NCBI RefSeq assembly: GCF_000685965.1
Contig: NZ_JMLE01000015.1
Coordinates: 1-64,000 of the forward strand
Length of the DNA stretch: 64,000 nucleotides
Direction: 5' to 3'
Source: Arthrobacter sp. UNC362MFTsu5.1
GTDB lineage: Bacteria > Actinomycetota > Actinomycetes > Actinomycetales > Micrococcaceae
The notes beneath the pieces are model-generated. The model saw only the letters and a program-made list of their open reading frames with translations. It did not search any database and was not told the DNA's origin. The translations under genes and the position numbers were made by a program. Shown here piece by piece: positions 56,477-64,000 of this stretch; the stretch's first letter is position 1; each line of letters starts with the position of its first letter.

Positions 56477-57877
56477 ATGCCCGAATCGGCCGATAAGAAC
56501 GCACGCGCCACTGCAAAAAATGCAGGGCAGCCCCAGACGCGCCGCCGCCGCGACCTCCGTCGCCCGGCTGGTGCCTCTCCGGATGCCCGGACAGGAACCA
56601 TGCCCGCCGCTGCCACACCGAACAACAGCCGGACCGCACCCACCCGGCGGAGTTCCTGGGCCGAAGCGGCAGCCGTCGCGGACGCGCAGGCAGAAACCGA
56701 AGCCCAGGCGGAAGCCGGGGCCGGCTCCGACGTTGGCGCCGCGGCCCCGGTTCAGCCCGGGGTCCAGGACTCCGTGCCGTCCCCGGTTCCCGCCGCTGCT
56801 CCCGCCCGGCCCGCTGCACAGCCAGCCACCGCACAGCCGGCCACTCCGCCCGCCACCTCACGCAGGGGCGCCGTGCCCGCGGAACCCAGCACACCGCCGT
56901 CGAACACTACCCGCCAGGCAGCCAAACTGGCGGCGGCGGACGCGCCCGTCTCCGACTTCATCACCTCACCCGGCTCCTTTGTCCGCGAACAGAAACCGCG
57001 CCCCAAAGGCGGCTTCCGCGGCGCCCTGTTCGCCCTGACCGGCGGAGCCATCAACCTGGGCCCGGGCCCCCGCCAGCGTGAAGAGGACGAACTGGGCCGG
57101 CGCATCTCGCGCCAGCTGCAGGGCAGCTACAACACGGCGGTGCTCAGCCTCAAGGGCGGCATCGGCAAGACCTCCACCACCGTGGGCGTGGGCCTGACCC
57201 TCGCCGAATTCCGCGGCGACGCCCCCTGCGCCATCGACGCCAACCCGGACTCGGGCGACCTCGTGGAGCGTGCGCTGGGCGAAGGCATCTACCAGCAGTC
57301 CAGCCCGCGCACCATCACGGACCTGCTCAAGAACATCGACTCCGTGGACTCCCTCACCGCGCTGGCCCGCTACATGCACCACGCCGGCCGCCTGCACCTG
57401 ATCGCGGGGGAGCAGGACCCGGAAGTGTCCGACTCGCTCACGGCCGCGGAATACCTCCGGATCCGCAAGCTCATTTCCGGCTACTACTCCGTGGCCCTGA
57501 CCGACTGCGGCACCGGCGTGACGCACAACGCCATGAGCGGGATCCTGCAGTCCGCGGACAACCTGGTGATCGCCGCCGGGTATGCGGTGAGCGGCGCCAA
57601 GCGTGCCCGCAGCACCCTGCAATGGCTCGCCAGCCACGGCTACGAGGACCTGGCCCGCAACGCGATCGTGGTGATCACGGACAAGGACGAGGTGTCCTCC
57701 CGCGTGGACAAGGACGCCATCGAGGAACACCTCGCCGGCATCTGCCGGCAGCTGATCGCCGTCCCGCACGACCGCGGAGTGGCCGACGGCGACCTGGTCA
57801 CCCTGGACGTGCTGAAGCCGGAAACCCGGCGCGCGTACAAGGAGATCGCGGCCGCGATTGTGGACGGGTACGTGTAG
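56477..57877 (+). CDS. ParA/MinD-type ATPase with disordered N terminus (EspI-like)
   Basis: A 466-residue protein; GGGGGAC lies before ATG. Residues 1-160 are Ala/Pro/Thr-rich and probably disordered. The ATPase part has the deviant Walker A LKGGIGKTSTTVGVGLTLAE (near 223), then PCAIDANPDSGDLVERALG and YSVALTDCGTGVTHNAMSGI. A long Pro/Ala N terminus followed by a MinD-like domain is the layout of EspI of mycobacterial type VII secretion and of similar actinobacterial proteins. No other type VII component is nearby, so the role (protein positioning or secretion control) is open. Confidence 0.82.
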   Translation: MPESADKNARATAKNAGQPQTRRRRDLRRPAGASPDARTGTMPAAATPNNSRTAPTRRSSWAEAAAVADAQAETEAQAEAGAGSDVGAAAPVQPGVQDSVPSPVPAAAPARPAAQPATAQPATPPATSRRGAVPAEPSTPPSNTTRQAAKLAAADAPVSDFITSPGSFVREQKPRPKGGFRGALFALTGGAINLGPGPRQREEDELGRRISRQLQGSYNTAVLSLKGGIGKTSTTVGVGLTLAEFRGDAPCAIDANPDSGDLVERALGEGIYQQSSPRTITDLLKNIDSVDSLTALARYMHHAGRLHLIAGEQDPEVSDSLTAAEYLRIRKLISGYYSVALTDCGTGVTHNAMSGILQSADNLVIAAGYAVSGAKRARSTLQWLASHGYEDLARNAIVVITDKDEVSSRVDKDAIEEHLAGICRQLIAVPHDRGVADGDLVTLDVLKPETRRAYKEIAAAIVDGYV

Positions 57878-57901
57878 GTTTTACGGCGTGGGCCGCGTCT
57901 G

Positions 57902-58657
57902 CTATTTGGGCGCGGACGGTTGCGTGTCCAGCCACTCCCGGAACGTCTGGCGTCCGACGGCGGCGCCCGGCTTCGGGATCAGGTCGCCGTTGCGCATGGC
58001 TTTGCCCATGGAGCCGGGGACAAAGATCTTCACCGCCCGCTTCCGCCTGCCGGTCCTCTTCAGGTAGGCGCGGACCAGGGCGGCGAGTTCCTCATGGCGC
58101 GGACCGCCCAGGTCCGCCACCCGGCCCTGTGGCCCTGCTTCCGCGGCATCCACCAGTGCCTCGGCCACTTCACGCGCCGCCACGGGCTGGGTCCGCATCT
58201 GCGGAACGAGCACCAGCGGGCCCAGTGAAGCCACGCTGACGGTCAACGGCACAAACTCGTGGAACTGCGTGGACCGCAACAGGGTCCACGGCACATCCCC
58301 GTGCCGGACGGTGTCCTCCTGCACCAGCTTTCCCGCGTACAGCCCCGACGTCGCCCTGTCGATGCCCACAATCGAGAGGGCAACATGGTGCCGCACGCCG
58401 GCCTTCTTCTCGGCAGCCAGCAGATTCTGGGTGCTGTTGGTGAAGTAGTCCACGGCCTTCTTGGTGGACACCGCCCGGGGGCCGGACACGTCGATGACAG
58501 TCTCCACGCCGCGCAGTGCCTCGTCCAGGCCGCGGCCGGTGACCAGGTCCACGCCGTCGGCGCGGCTCAGGCTCACCACCTGGTGCCCCCGGGCCCTGGC
58601 GATGCTGACTACATGACGGCCCACAGTTCCGGTTCCCCCGGCAACGGCGATGTTCAT
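57902..58657 (-). CDS. NAD(P)-binding SDR-family oxidoreductase (NmrA-like)
   Basis: A 251-residue atypical short-chain dehydrogenase: MNIAVAGGTGTVGRHVVSIA, then ETVIDVSGPRAVSTKKAVDY and GVRHHVALSIVGIDRATSGL. The catalytic Tyr-x-x-x-Lys appears as YAGKLVQED (Tyr-Ala-Gly-Lys). The pattern fits the SDR_a5/NmrA type of sugar-nucleotide-like or quinone oxidoreductases and redox sensors. It converges with the ParA-like gene (24-base gap) and is followed, on the same strand upstream, by a GAF-ANTAR gene 16 bases away, so the two may be one transcript. Confidence 0.85.
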   Translation of the reverse strand: MNIAVAGGTGTVGRHVVSIARARGHQVVSLSRADGVDLVTGRGLDEALRGVETVIDVSGPRAVSTKKAVDYFTNSTQNLLAAEKKAGVRHHVALSIVGIDRATSGLYAGKLVQEDTVRHGDVPWTLLRSTQFHEFVPLTVSVASLGPLVLVPQMRTQPVAAREVAEALVDAAEAGPQGRVADLGGPRHEELAALVRAYLKRTGRRKRAVKIFVPGSMGKAMRNGDLIPKPGAAVGRQTFREWLDTQPSAPK

Positions 58658-58673
58658 ATCGTGCCTCCTTTGC

Positions 58674-59414
58674 TCACCTCCGGCGGGTGAGGATTTCTCC
58701 GCTGCTGGTGAGGTGGTCTGCGACGTCCCTGAGCTTGATGTTCGATTCGGAGCTCGCCTTGGTCAGGACCAGGAAGGCCTGCTGGGGAGTGATCTTGAAC
58801 CTTTCCATCAGGATCCCTTTTGCCTGGCCTATCAGGTCCCTGGTGTCCAGTGCCTGGGTCAGTTGCTCGATTTCCTTGGCATCGGAGAACGCGATGGCGG
58901 CATGGGCAGCCACGAGGAGGGCGATCTGTTCCGATTCCTCGTCGAAGACGTTCACCTCATCGCCGTAGAGGTTCAGGGCACCCAGTTTGTCCCCCTCCAC
59001 AAAGAGCTGGATGGAGAGCATGCTGCGGGCGCCGATGTCATAGGCCGCCTGGGCAAAGTCCGGCCACCGCATGTCCTTGCTCAGGTCGGGCACCCGGACC
59101 ACCCGCTGGTCATACGCGGCGTCGAGGCAGGGACCCTGGCCACTTTCGCTTTGCAGCGCGTCCACCCTGAGGGGAAGTTCACCCGACGCGGCCCGGGACT
59201 GGATCTCGCGGCGGCCGATCACCAGGCTGACGGAGGCCTCGGTGACGTGCGGGATCAGTTCCCGGGCGGCGTGGACGATGATGGCCAGGATCGCTTCGGT
59301 GTCCTGCTCCTGTTGCAGCTCGCGGGCAAGCTCACTAAGCCGGCCGGCCAGTCCGCCGCCGAGGTCAGCTGGCTGGTCAACCGGTTCACGCGTGTTGGCG
59401 GACTTCGATGTCAT
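58674..59414 (-). CDS. GAF-ANTAR regulator
   Basis: A 246-residue protein. The GAF domain spans about residues 30-180 (AILAIIVHAARELIPHVTEA; SESGQGPCLDAAYDQRVVRV; RSMLSIQLFVEGDKLGALNL), followed by a canonical ANTAR domain (IEQLTQALDTRDLIGQAKGI, LMERFKITPQQAFLVLTKAS, SESNIKLRDVADHL). It should act as an RNA-binding antiterminator controlled by the GAF ligand. It stands just upstream of the SDR gene in the same direction; the SDR mRNA is therefore a candidate target. Confidence 0.93.
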   Translation of the reverse strand: MTSKSANTREPVDQPADLGGGLAGRLSELARELQQEQDTEAILAIIVHAARELIPHVTEASVSLVIGRREIQSRAASGELPLRVDALQSESGQGPCLDAAYDQRVVRVPDLSKDMRWPDFAQAAYDIGARSMLSIQLFVEGDKLGALNLYGDEVNVFDEESEQIALLVAAHAAIAFSDAKEIEQLTQALDTRDLIGQAKGILMERFKITPQQAFLVLTKASSESNIKLRDVADHLTSSGEILTRRR

Positions 59415-59533
59415 GTCTCGTCCCTAAGTCGTCCTAAAGCCGGGATCTGCGAAGATGTGCTCCGCGATACTTCTGATCGTAGTCCGCAAAGGGCCGGCAC
59501 GAGAGGGGTCCCCGGGGAGGATTCGATCCTGGG

Positions 59534-61135
59534 CTACACCGGGGTGAACTTGGATGCGAAGCGGTACATGAACGCCGCCATGGCGTCCCGGTTCACTGCC
59601 TGGTAGGGGCGGAAGGTCCTGGTCCCGTCCGCTTCCTTCCAGCCGGTGGAGATGTCCTGGGCGGCCAGCCACGTGATCTCGTGGTAGTACACGTTGTCCT
59701 TGGCCACATCCGTGAACGGCGAGGCAGCCGGCGGATCAAATGCGGGCCTGCCGGCGAGGCGGTACATAAAGGCGGCCATCGCATCACGGTTGACCGGCCT
59801 GCTCGGACCGAACGTCCGGGTGCCGTTGCCGTCAACCCAGCCCGTGGAAACGTTCCGGGCCGTGAGCCAGATGATCTCCTTGAAGAACATGTCGCTCGGA
59901 GCGAGGTCCGCGAACGGCGAGACGGGCGGCGGCCAGAAATCCGGTTTGCCGGCCAGCCGGTGCATAAAGGCGGCCATGGCGTCGCGGTTCACCGGCCCCA
60001 GCGGACGGTACGTCTTGGAACCGTTCGGTTCAATCCAGCCGGTGCTGATGCCCTGGCCCGCGAGCCAGTTGATCTCCGCCTCGAACTGGGTGCCCGGGGG
60101 AACGTCGGCGAACACCAGCGGCGAGGCGGGGGCAGTGAGGAGGATGTTTTCCGTCAGCCCCGAAAGGACCTGCCCGGCCTCCACCGTCAGCACGGGCGAC
60201 TCCACGGACCAGTCAGTCTGGCCGTACCACTGCGGCTCCAGGCCGTCCGCTTCAAAGAGGAGCTTGTACGTCCCCGGCGTCACATGCCCGATATCGAAGT
60301 TTCCGCCGGCATCCGTCCGGGCGCTGGGAACCCCGCTGGACCCGTCCTGCGGATTGGCCGTGACGAAGACCCCTGCCGGCGAGATGCCGTCTGGGACCGT
60401 GACCGTGCCGCTGATGGCCCCGGCGGCGGTGAGTGACTGGTCCACGTTGTTGATGCCGCCGAGGTGGGGGACCTCCAGCACCTTGGCGGCGGCCTCGGTG
60501 GACCCGCCGTAGTAGGTGCTGACAATGCCGCCGCCGGCCCGGTCCTGCGAGGAAAAGGACAGCTGGTACCGGCCGGGCGGGAGGCCCCTCAGCGTGTAGC
60601 TGCCGTCGGCCCGCGCATACACCGTGGCGGAATGCAGGTAGCTGGTATGGCCCGTCTCGCTGGCAACAATCCTGACCTTGGAGGCGTCCACGCCCGACGG
60701 TACGGTGAGCCGGCCGCTGATGAAAGCGCCGTCGTCGAGCGTTGCCGAAACACCGCCGACGCTCTGGCCGGCTGCAACCGTGATGCTGGTGGCCTGGCTG
60801 AAGGTGGCACCGTTCTTGTACCACTGCGGGGCGGGACGGGCGCTGTCCGGGCTGGGCCACGACTGGTAGTCAAAACGCACCGTGTAGGACCCGGCGGCGA
60901 GTTCGCCGAAACGGTATGAACCGTCCGCGGAAACGCCGATCTGCCGGGAGTAATTGGTCCCCGAAATTGCCACGTACGCATTCTTCACATCCGCACCCCG
61001 GGGAACGGATAGCGTGCCGCTGATGGTGGCTTCGACTGCCGCGGTGGCCACCGGCGCCGGTGCCATAAACAGCAGCGGCAGAATCACCGCGAGGATTACC
61101 GGCCCCAATGTTTTGGGCCGCCCGAGCATTTTCAA
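59534..61135 (-). CDS. Secreted prealbumin-like repeat protein with SLH-like modules
   Basis: A 533-residue surface protein. The signal peptide (LGPVILAVILPLLFMAPAPV) ends near ATAAVEA. Three domains of the same prealbumin-like type as in the giant protein follow (ATISGTLSVPRGADVKNAYV; FISGRLTVPSGVDASKVRIV; AISGTVTVPDGISPAGVFVT), then three SLH-like modules (FADVPPGTQFEAEINWLAGQ; FADLAPSDMFFKEIIWLTAR; FTDVAKDNVYYHEITWLAAQ), each ending in NRDAMAAFM[HY]R. It is a short relative of the protein at 48.3-52.8 kb and may share its anchoring site in the wall. Confidence 0.9.
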   Translation of the reverse strand: MKMLGRPKTLGPVILAVILPLLFMAPAPVATAAVEATISGTLSVPRGADVKNAYVAISGTNYSRQIGVSADGSYRFGELAAGSYTVRFDYQSWPSPDSARPAPQWYKNGATFSQATSITVAAGQSVGGVSATLDDGAFISGRLTVPSGVDASKVRIVASETGHTSYLHSATVYARADGSYTLRGLPPGRYQLSFSSQDRAGGGIVSTYYGGSTEAAAKVLEVPHLGGINNVDQSLTAAGAISGTVTVPDGISPAGVFVTANPQDGSSGVPSARTDAGGNFDIGHVTPGTYKLLFEADGLEPQWYGQTDWSVESPVLTVEAGQVLSGLTENILLTAPASPLVFADVPPGTQFEAEINWLAGQGISTGWIEPNGSKTYRPLGPVNRDAMAAFMHRLAGKPDFWPPPVSPFADLAPSDMFFKEIIWLTARNVSTGWVDGNGTRTFGPSRPVNRDAMAAFMYRLAGRPAFDPPAASPFTDVAKDNVYYHEITWLAAQDISTGWKEADGTRTFRPYQAVNRDAMAAFMYRFASKFTPV

Positions 61136-61341
61136 TTGTTCCCCCAGAGAATGAATCCAAACGGCACCCGGAAAAGTGCAAGTGAGCGAAGTCTATTCGG
61201 GCCGGATTAACATGTCGAACAAATGCTTCCTCCAACCGTTCCATGCACCGCGCGGCGTGTCAGGCCAATCCAGGATCGGGCCGCCGATATGCAGTGAACT
61301 CGGGTTAGAGTCGTTTCCGTGATGAACATCTTGTCTGGCCT

Positions 61342-62742
61342 GTGGCCGCTGTGCTGCCTGCCACTCGCCTAGAGCCAGCCCGCCGCGCTCACGCTCTGTG
61401 GATAGCACCGGGCGCCGTGGCAGTTATCGTCGCCGCGGCGTACGTCGTGTTCGCAGCGTGGCAGTGGTCGCAGTTCACGGTGAAGTCGTGGGATCTGAGC
61501 ATTTTCGCCCAACTCCTCGACCGGTACGCCACGCTCCAGGTGCCGATTGTGACGGTGAAGGGTGACGGGTTCAACCTCCTGGGTGACCACTTCCACCCGT
61601 TGCTGGCCATCCTCGCTCCGGTCTACGCTGCCTTCCCCCACGCCTTCACCCTCCTCGTGATCCAGGCGCTGTGCTTCGCAGCTGCCGCAGGCATCCTCGC
61701 CCGCGCAGCGCAACGACGCCTCGGCCTAGCGGCGGGCATCCTTCTTGGGATCGCATTCGGGCTAAGCTGGGGATTGCAGTACGCCGCGGAAGCTCAGTTT
61801 CACGAAATTGCCCTCGCCGTTCCTCTCCTCACCGGCAGTCTCGTCGCTGTTCTTGAGAGCCGGTGGTGCGCGGCCGCGATCTGGGCAGCACCCCTGGTGT
61901 TCGTGAAAGAAGACCTCGGGCTTACCGTGGTCGCAATCGGCCTTCTCATCGCCTACCGTGTCCGCAAACCGATCGGTTTCTGGCTGGCCGCGTGGGGGTT
62001 CGGCTGGTTCGCGCTGGCCACCCTGGTCATCCTGCCTCTGCTGAACCCAAAGGGGGCATGGGCATATGCAGGCAATGCGAACCCGATGGCCATCCTGTCC
62101 GACCCCGCTTCGCTCTTCAATCCGTCCAAGGGCGAGACTGTGCTGCTGCTCATCGTGTTCACCGGAGGGTTGATAGCAAGGTCTCCAATTGCGCTCGTGC
62201 TGGTTCCGACGTTGGCATGGCGGTTCCTGGCCACCAATGACGGCTACTGGGGGCCCACCTGGCACTACAGTGCGGTCCTCATGCCGATCGCATTCGTCGC
62301 CCTCCTCGACGCGATCGATCGCGGACCCGATAGCCGCTGGGCGTGGCTGCGCACATATACCTCCCATGGTGTCGCCATCGCGATCACTGCAGCAGTCGTG
62401 CTTCAACCGAGTCTTCCGCTGCGCACCATCACTGACCCGAAAGCCTGGACAAGGCCCGCCCGGGCTGACGCCGCCGCGGCCGTGCTCGCCCCCGTGCCGG
62501 CGGGGGCGAGCGTTGAGACAGACATCGGGCTGATGAACTATCTAGTCGATGACCATGACGTGTACTGGATCGGCAACACGAACCCCACCCCGGACTGCAT
62601 CCTCGTGGACCGGATTGCCGGAGGCATTCCCAAGGAATGGGGCAACCTGAAAAAAATTGCTGAGCGATTACACCCATCCACCGACTACGCCGTCACTCAC
62701 GAGATCGAGGGCTATGAACTCGCCTGCCGCATCGACCGTTAA
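61342..62742 (+). CDS. DUF2079 membrane protein
   Basis: A 466-residue protein with about ten membrane helices. Features of the DUF2079 family are the first loop WSQFTVKSWDLSIFAQLLDR, with NLLGDHFHPLLAILAPVYAA, QYAAEAQFHEIALAVPLLTG and APLVFVKEDLGLTVVAIGLL. Family members resemble GT-C glycosyltransferases, with an Asp-Leu-x-Ile/Phe and His-Phe-His-Pro loop on the outer face, but no activity is known. The C terminus is soluble (DCILVDRIAGGIPKEWGNLK). The start is GTG 61342. It stands between two surface-protein genes on the other strand. Confidence 0.88.
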   Translation: MAAVLPATRLEPARRAHALWIAPGAVAVIVAAAYVVFAAWQWSQFTVKSWDLSIFAQLLDRYATLQVPIVTVKGDGFNLLGDHFHPLLAILAPVYAAFPHAFTLLVIQALCFAAAAGILARAAQRRLGLAAGILLGIAFGLSWGLQYAAEAQFHEIALAVPLLTGSLVAVLESRWCAAAIWAAPLVFVKEDLGLTVVAIGLLIAYRVRKPIGFWLAAWGFGWFALATLVILPLLNPKGAWAYAGNANPMAILSDPASLFNPSKGETVLLLIVFTGGLIARSPIALVLVPTLAWRFLATNDGYWGPTWHYSAVLMPIAFVALLDAIDRGPDSRWAWLRTYTSHGVAIAITAAVVLQPSLPLRTITDPKAWTRPARADAAAAVLAPVPAGASVETDIGLMNYLVDDHDVYWIGNTNPTPDCILVDRIAGGIPKEWGNLKKIAERLHPSTDYAVTHEIEGYELACRIDR

Positions 62743-62756
62743 CGACCCACGCTGAC

Positions 62757-64000
62757 CTACATGCTGTACAGGCGGTACATGAAGGCCGCCATAGCATCGC
62801 GGTTGACGGAGTTGAACGGACGGTAGGTGAACCTTCCGTTTCCTTCGTCCCAGCCGGAGGAGATGCCCACGGAGGCAAGCCAGGTGATCTCCTTGTAGAA
62901 CTGGGTTGAGGTGGTCACATCCGCGAACGGTGAGGTGGCCGGGGGAGTGAACGCGGGCTCGCCCGCCAGACGGTAGAGGAACGCCGCCATGGCGTCACGC
63001 TTCACGGTGGTCAGCGGACGGTACGTGTACTGGCCGTTGCCTTCATCCCAGCCGCCGGAGATGCCGTACTCCGCCATCCAGTTCATCTCCTTGTAGAACT
63101 GCGTTCCGGGAGCAACATCATCGAACCACGAGTAGTACGGCGGGGTGTAGTCGGGCTGTCCTCCCAGGCGGGCCAGGCGGAACATGAACGCGGCCATCGC
63201 GTCGCGGTTGACGGGTGTCACCGGGCGGTACGTGGTGGTGCCGTTCACGTTCCAGCCCGTGCTGATGCCCTTGCTGGCGAGCCAGTTGATTTCGCCCGCG
63301 AACTGCGTTCCGGCGGGCACATCCGCGAACGGCCCGGAAATTTCGGATCCGCCGTTCAGGAAGTCCGCAGCCGTGGTGTAGCTGCCGGCCGGGGCAACCT
63401 CGAAGTTGAAGAAGTTGACCGTGCCCAGGAGGTACACCTCATTCTGGACGCGGGCGATGCCGACGCCGATGGTGGTGAAGCCGGGGTCGCTCATGATGGC
63501 ATTGTGCGGGGCTGAAGCGATCCACTGATCCACCAGGCCGGCTCCGGAGTAGTCAGGGCGGCCGGCGATGATTTCCGCCGCCATGGTCCAGCGGCCCGCC
63601 ACCCGGGGATCCGTGTGGAAGCCGGGGTTGTGCGCGAACGTGCCGCTGGTGGCCATGGTGTCGGACCAGTCCTCGGCCATTTCCGACACCGTGGCATTGA
63701 ACGTCACTGCCTTCAGGCCCTTGGTGGCGCGGAAGGCATTGATGGCGTTGAAGACATCGGTGATCTGCTGGCTGTTTGTCCTGTCGATGCTCCCGCCGGC
63801 AGGCGTGGCCCCCTCGGTGACGGCACCGCGTTCGGTGACGGCGCCGCTGCCGGCGGCGGGTGCCTGACCGGCGTCGAGCGCCTTAGGAGCGGGTGCCGGT
63901 GCGACTGCAGGGGCTCCCACCTGCTCGCCCTGGGCATTGGACGTTTCCGTGCCCGGCGCCACCGGCGCTGCGGTGGCTGCCGTGCCGCCCACAAAGAAAG
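62757..64000 (-). CDS. Secreted CAP-domain protein with SLH-like modules (5' end cut)
   Basis: The frame is open to the window's right edge, so the start is missing; the first residues seen (FFVGGTAATAAPVAPG) look like the end of a signal peptide. A Pro/Ala-rich linker is followed by a CAP (SCP/PR1) domain: DVFNAINAFRATKGLKAVTF, MATSGTFAHNPGFHTDP, IASAPHNAIMSDPGFTTIGV. Then come three SLH-like modules (FADVPAGTQFAGEINWLASK; FDDVAPGTQFYKEMNWMAEY; FADVTTSTQFYKEITWLASV). CAP domains are found in many secreted bacterial proteins with wall or lipid binding roles. The expected His-Glu-Glu-His cavity is only partly recognisable. It ends 15 bases from the convergent DUF2079 gene. Confidence 0.88.
   Translation of the reverse strand, partial: FFVGGTAATAAPVAPGTETSNAQGEQVGAPAVAPAPAPKALDAGQAPAAGSGAVTERGAVTEGATPAGGSIDRTNSQQITDVFNAINAFRATKGLKAVTFNATVSEMAEDWSDTMATSGTFAHNPGFHTDPRVAGRWTMAAEIIAGRPDYSGAGLVDQWIASAPHNAIMSDPGFTTIGVGIARVQNEVYLLGTVNFFNFEVAPAGSYTTAADFLNGGSEISGPFADVPAGTQFAGEINWLASKGISTGWNVNGTTTYRPVTPVNRDAMAAFMFRLARLGGQPDYTPPYYSWFDDVAPGTQFYKEMNWMAEYGISGGWDEGNGQYTYRPLTTVKRDAMAAFLYRLAGEPAFTPPATSPFADVTTSTQFYKEITWLASVGISSGWDEGNGRFTYRPFNSVNRDAMAAFMYRLYSM

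Noticed and set aside
56477..57877. Chromosome partition protein ParA
   Set aside because: No ParB gene or parS-like site is next to it and the long Ala/Pro-rich N terminus is not found in chromosomal ParA.
1..64000. CRISPR arrays, tRNA or rRNA genes, IS elements, prophage
   Set aside because: No regular repeat-spacer pattern, no cloverleaf-like or rRNA stretch, and no transposase, integrase or phage structural gene was recognised by reading. A scan with dedicated tools could still find a degenerate remnant.

Overview
The window looks like a chromosomal segment of a high-GC actinobacterium of the Micrococcaceae, most like Arthrobacter or Pseudarthrobacter. The evidence is GC-rich codon use over most of the window, GTG/TTG starts, a DUF222-type HNH-family gene at the left edge, actinobacterial-type paa and branched-chain 2-oxoacid dehydrogenase operons, LAxTG-type sorting signals and many secreted proteins with SLH-like repeats. 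No rRNA, tRNA, CRISPR array, IS element or prophage was recognised. Genus-level placement is inference.

Layout. 1-6.6 kb: a cut DUF222 gene, then a compact plus-strand cassette (Tat-type secreted protein, PqqD-like protein, HprK-like kinase fused to a PqqD-like domain, Wzz/BY-kinase, NTP_transf_5-like protein) facing a type I signal peptidase. 6.6-11.5 kb: the phenylacetyl-CoA epoxidase operon paaABCDE plus an enoyl-CoA hydratase/isomerase, with a clear promoter and a PaaR-like operator. 11.5-15 kb: a membrane-anchored protein, galU, a VanZ-like protein and a LANTG-type wall protein. 15-30.6 kb: a minus-strand exopolysaccharide (EPS) locus: BY-kinase, four glycosyltransferases, pyruvyl transferase, Wzx-like flippase, acetyltransferase, gmd, fcl, WbaP-like initiating transferase, ugd and a DUF4012 protein. 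Its middle (about 21.8-29 kb) looks visibly poorer in GC than its surroundings. 30.7-35.1 kb: an Lrp/AsnC regulator divergent from E1alpha-E1beta-E2. 35.3-39.5 kb: a Tat-exported beta-helix protein and a Wzy-like polymerase that fits the EPS locus, so the EPS genes seem split by the dehydrogenase operon.

39.6-43.6 kb holds small and hypothetical genes, several short membrane or Cys-rich peptides, and a long structured leader behind a strong promoter. 44-48 kb: two secreted proteins sharing an AYWTAAG motif of the SipW/TasA type, and an O-antigen-ligase/TPR membrane protein. 48.3-52.8 kb: a 1515-residue secreted protein built of about ten 98-residue repeats, a 282-bp tandem duplication and three SLH-like modules. 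52.9-59.4 kb: MarR and TetR regulators, two GAF-ANTAR regulators, a ParA/MinD-type ATPase with a disordered N terminus, an SDR oxidoreductase and small proteins. 59.5-64 kb: two more SLH-like surface proteins (one with a CAP domain, cut by the right edge) around a DUF2079 membrane protein.

The main theme is envelope building: nucleotide sugars (galU, ugd, gmd, fcl), chain assembly, export and polymerisation, and a set of surface proteins whose SLH-like modules could bind a pyruvylated wall polymer made with the pyruvyl transferase. The most promising undescribed units are the PqqD/HprK/BY-kinase/nucleotidyltransferase cassette at 1-5.9 kb and the TasA-like pair at 44-46 kb. Boundaries come from reading frames and visible ribosome binding sites; family names come from motif recognition, not searches.
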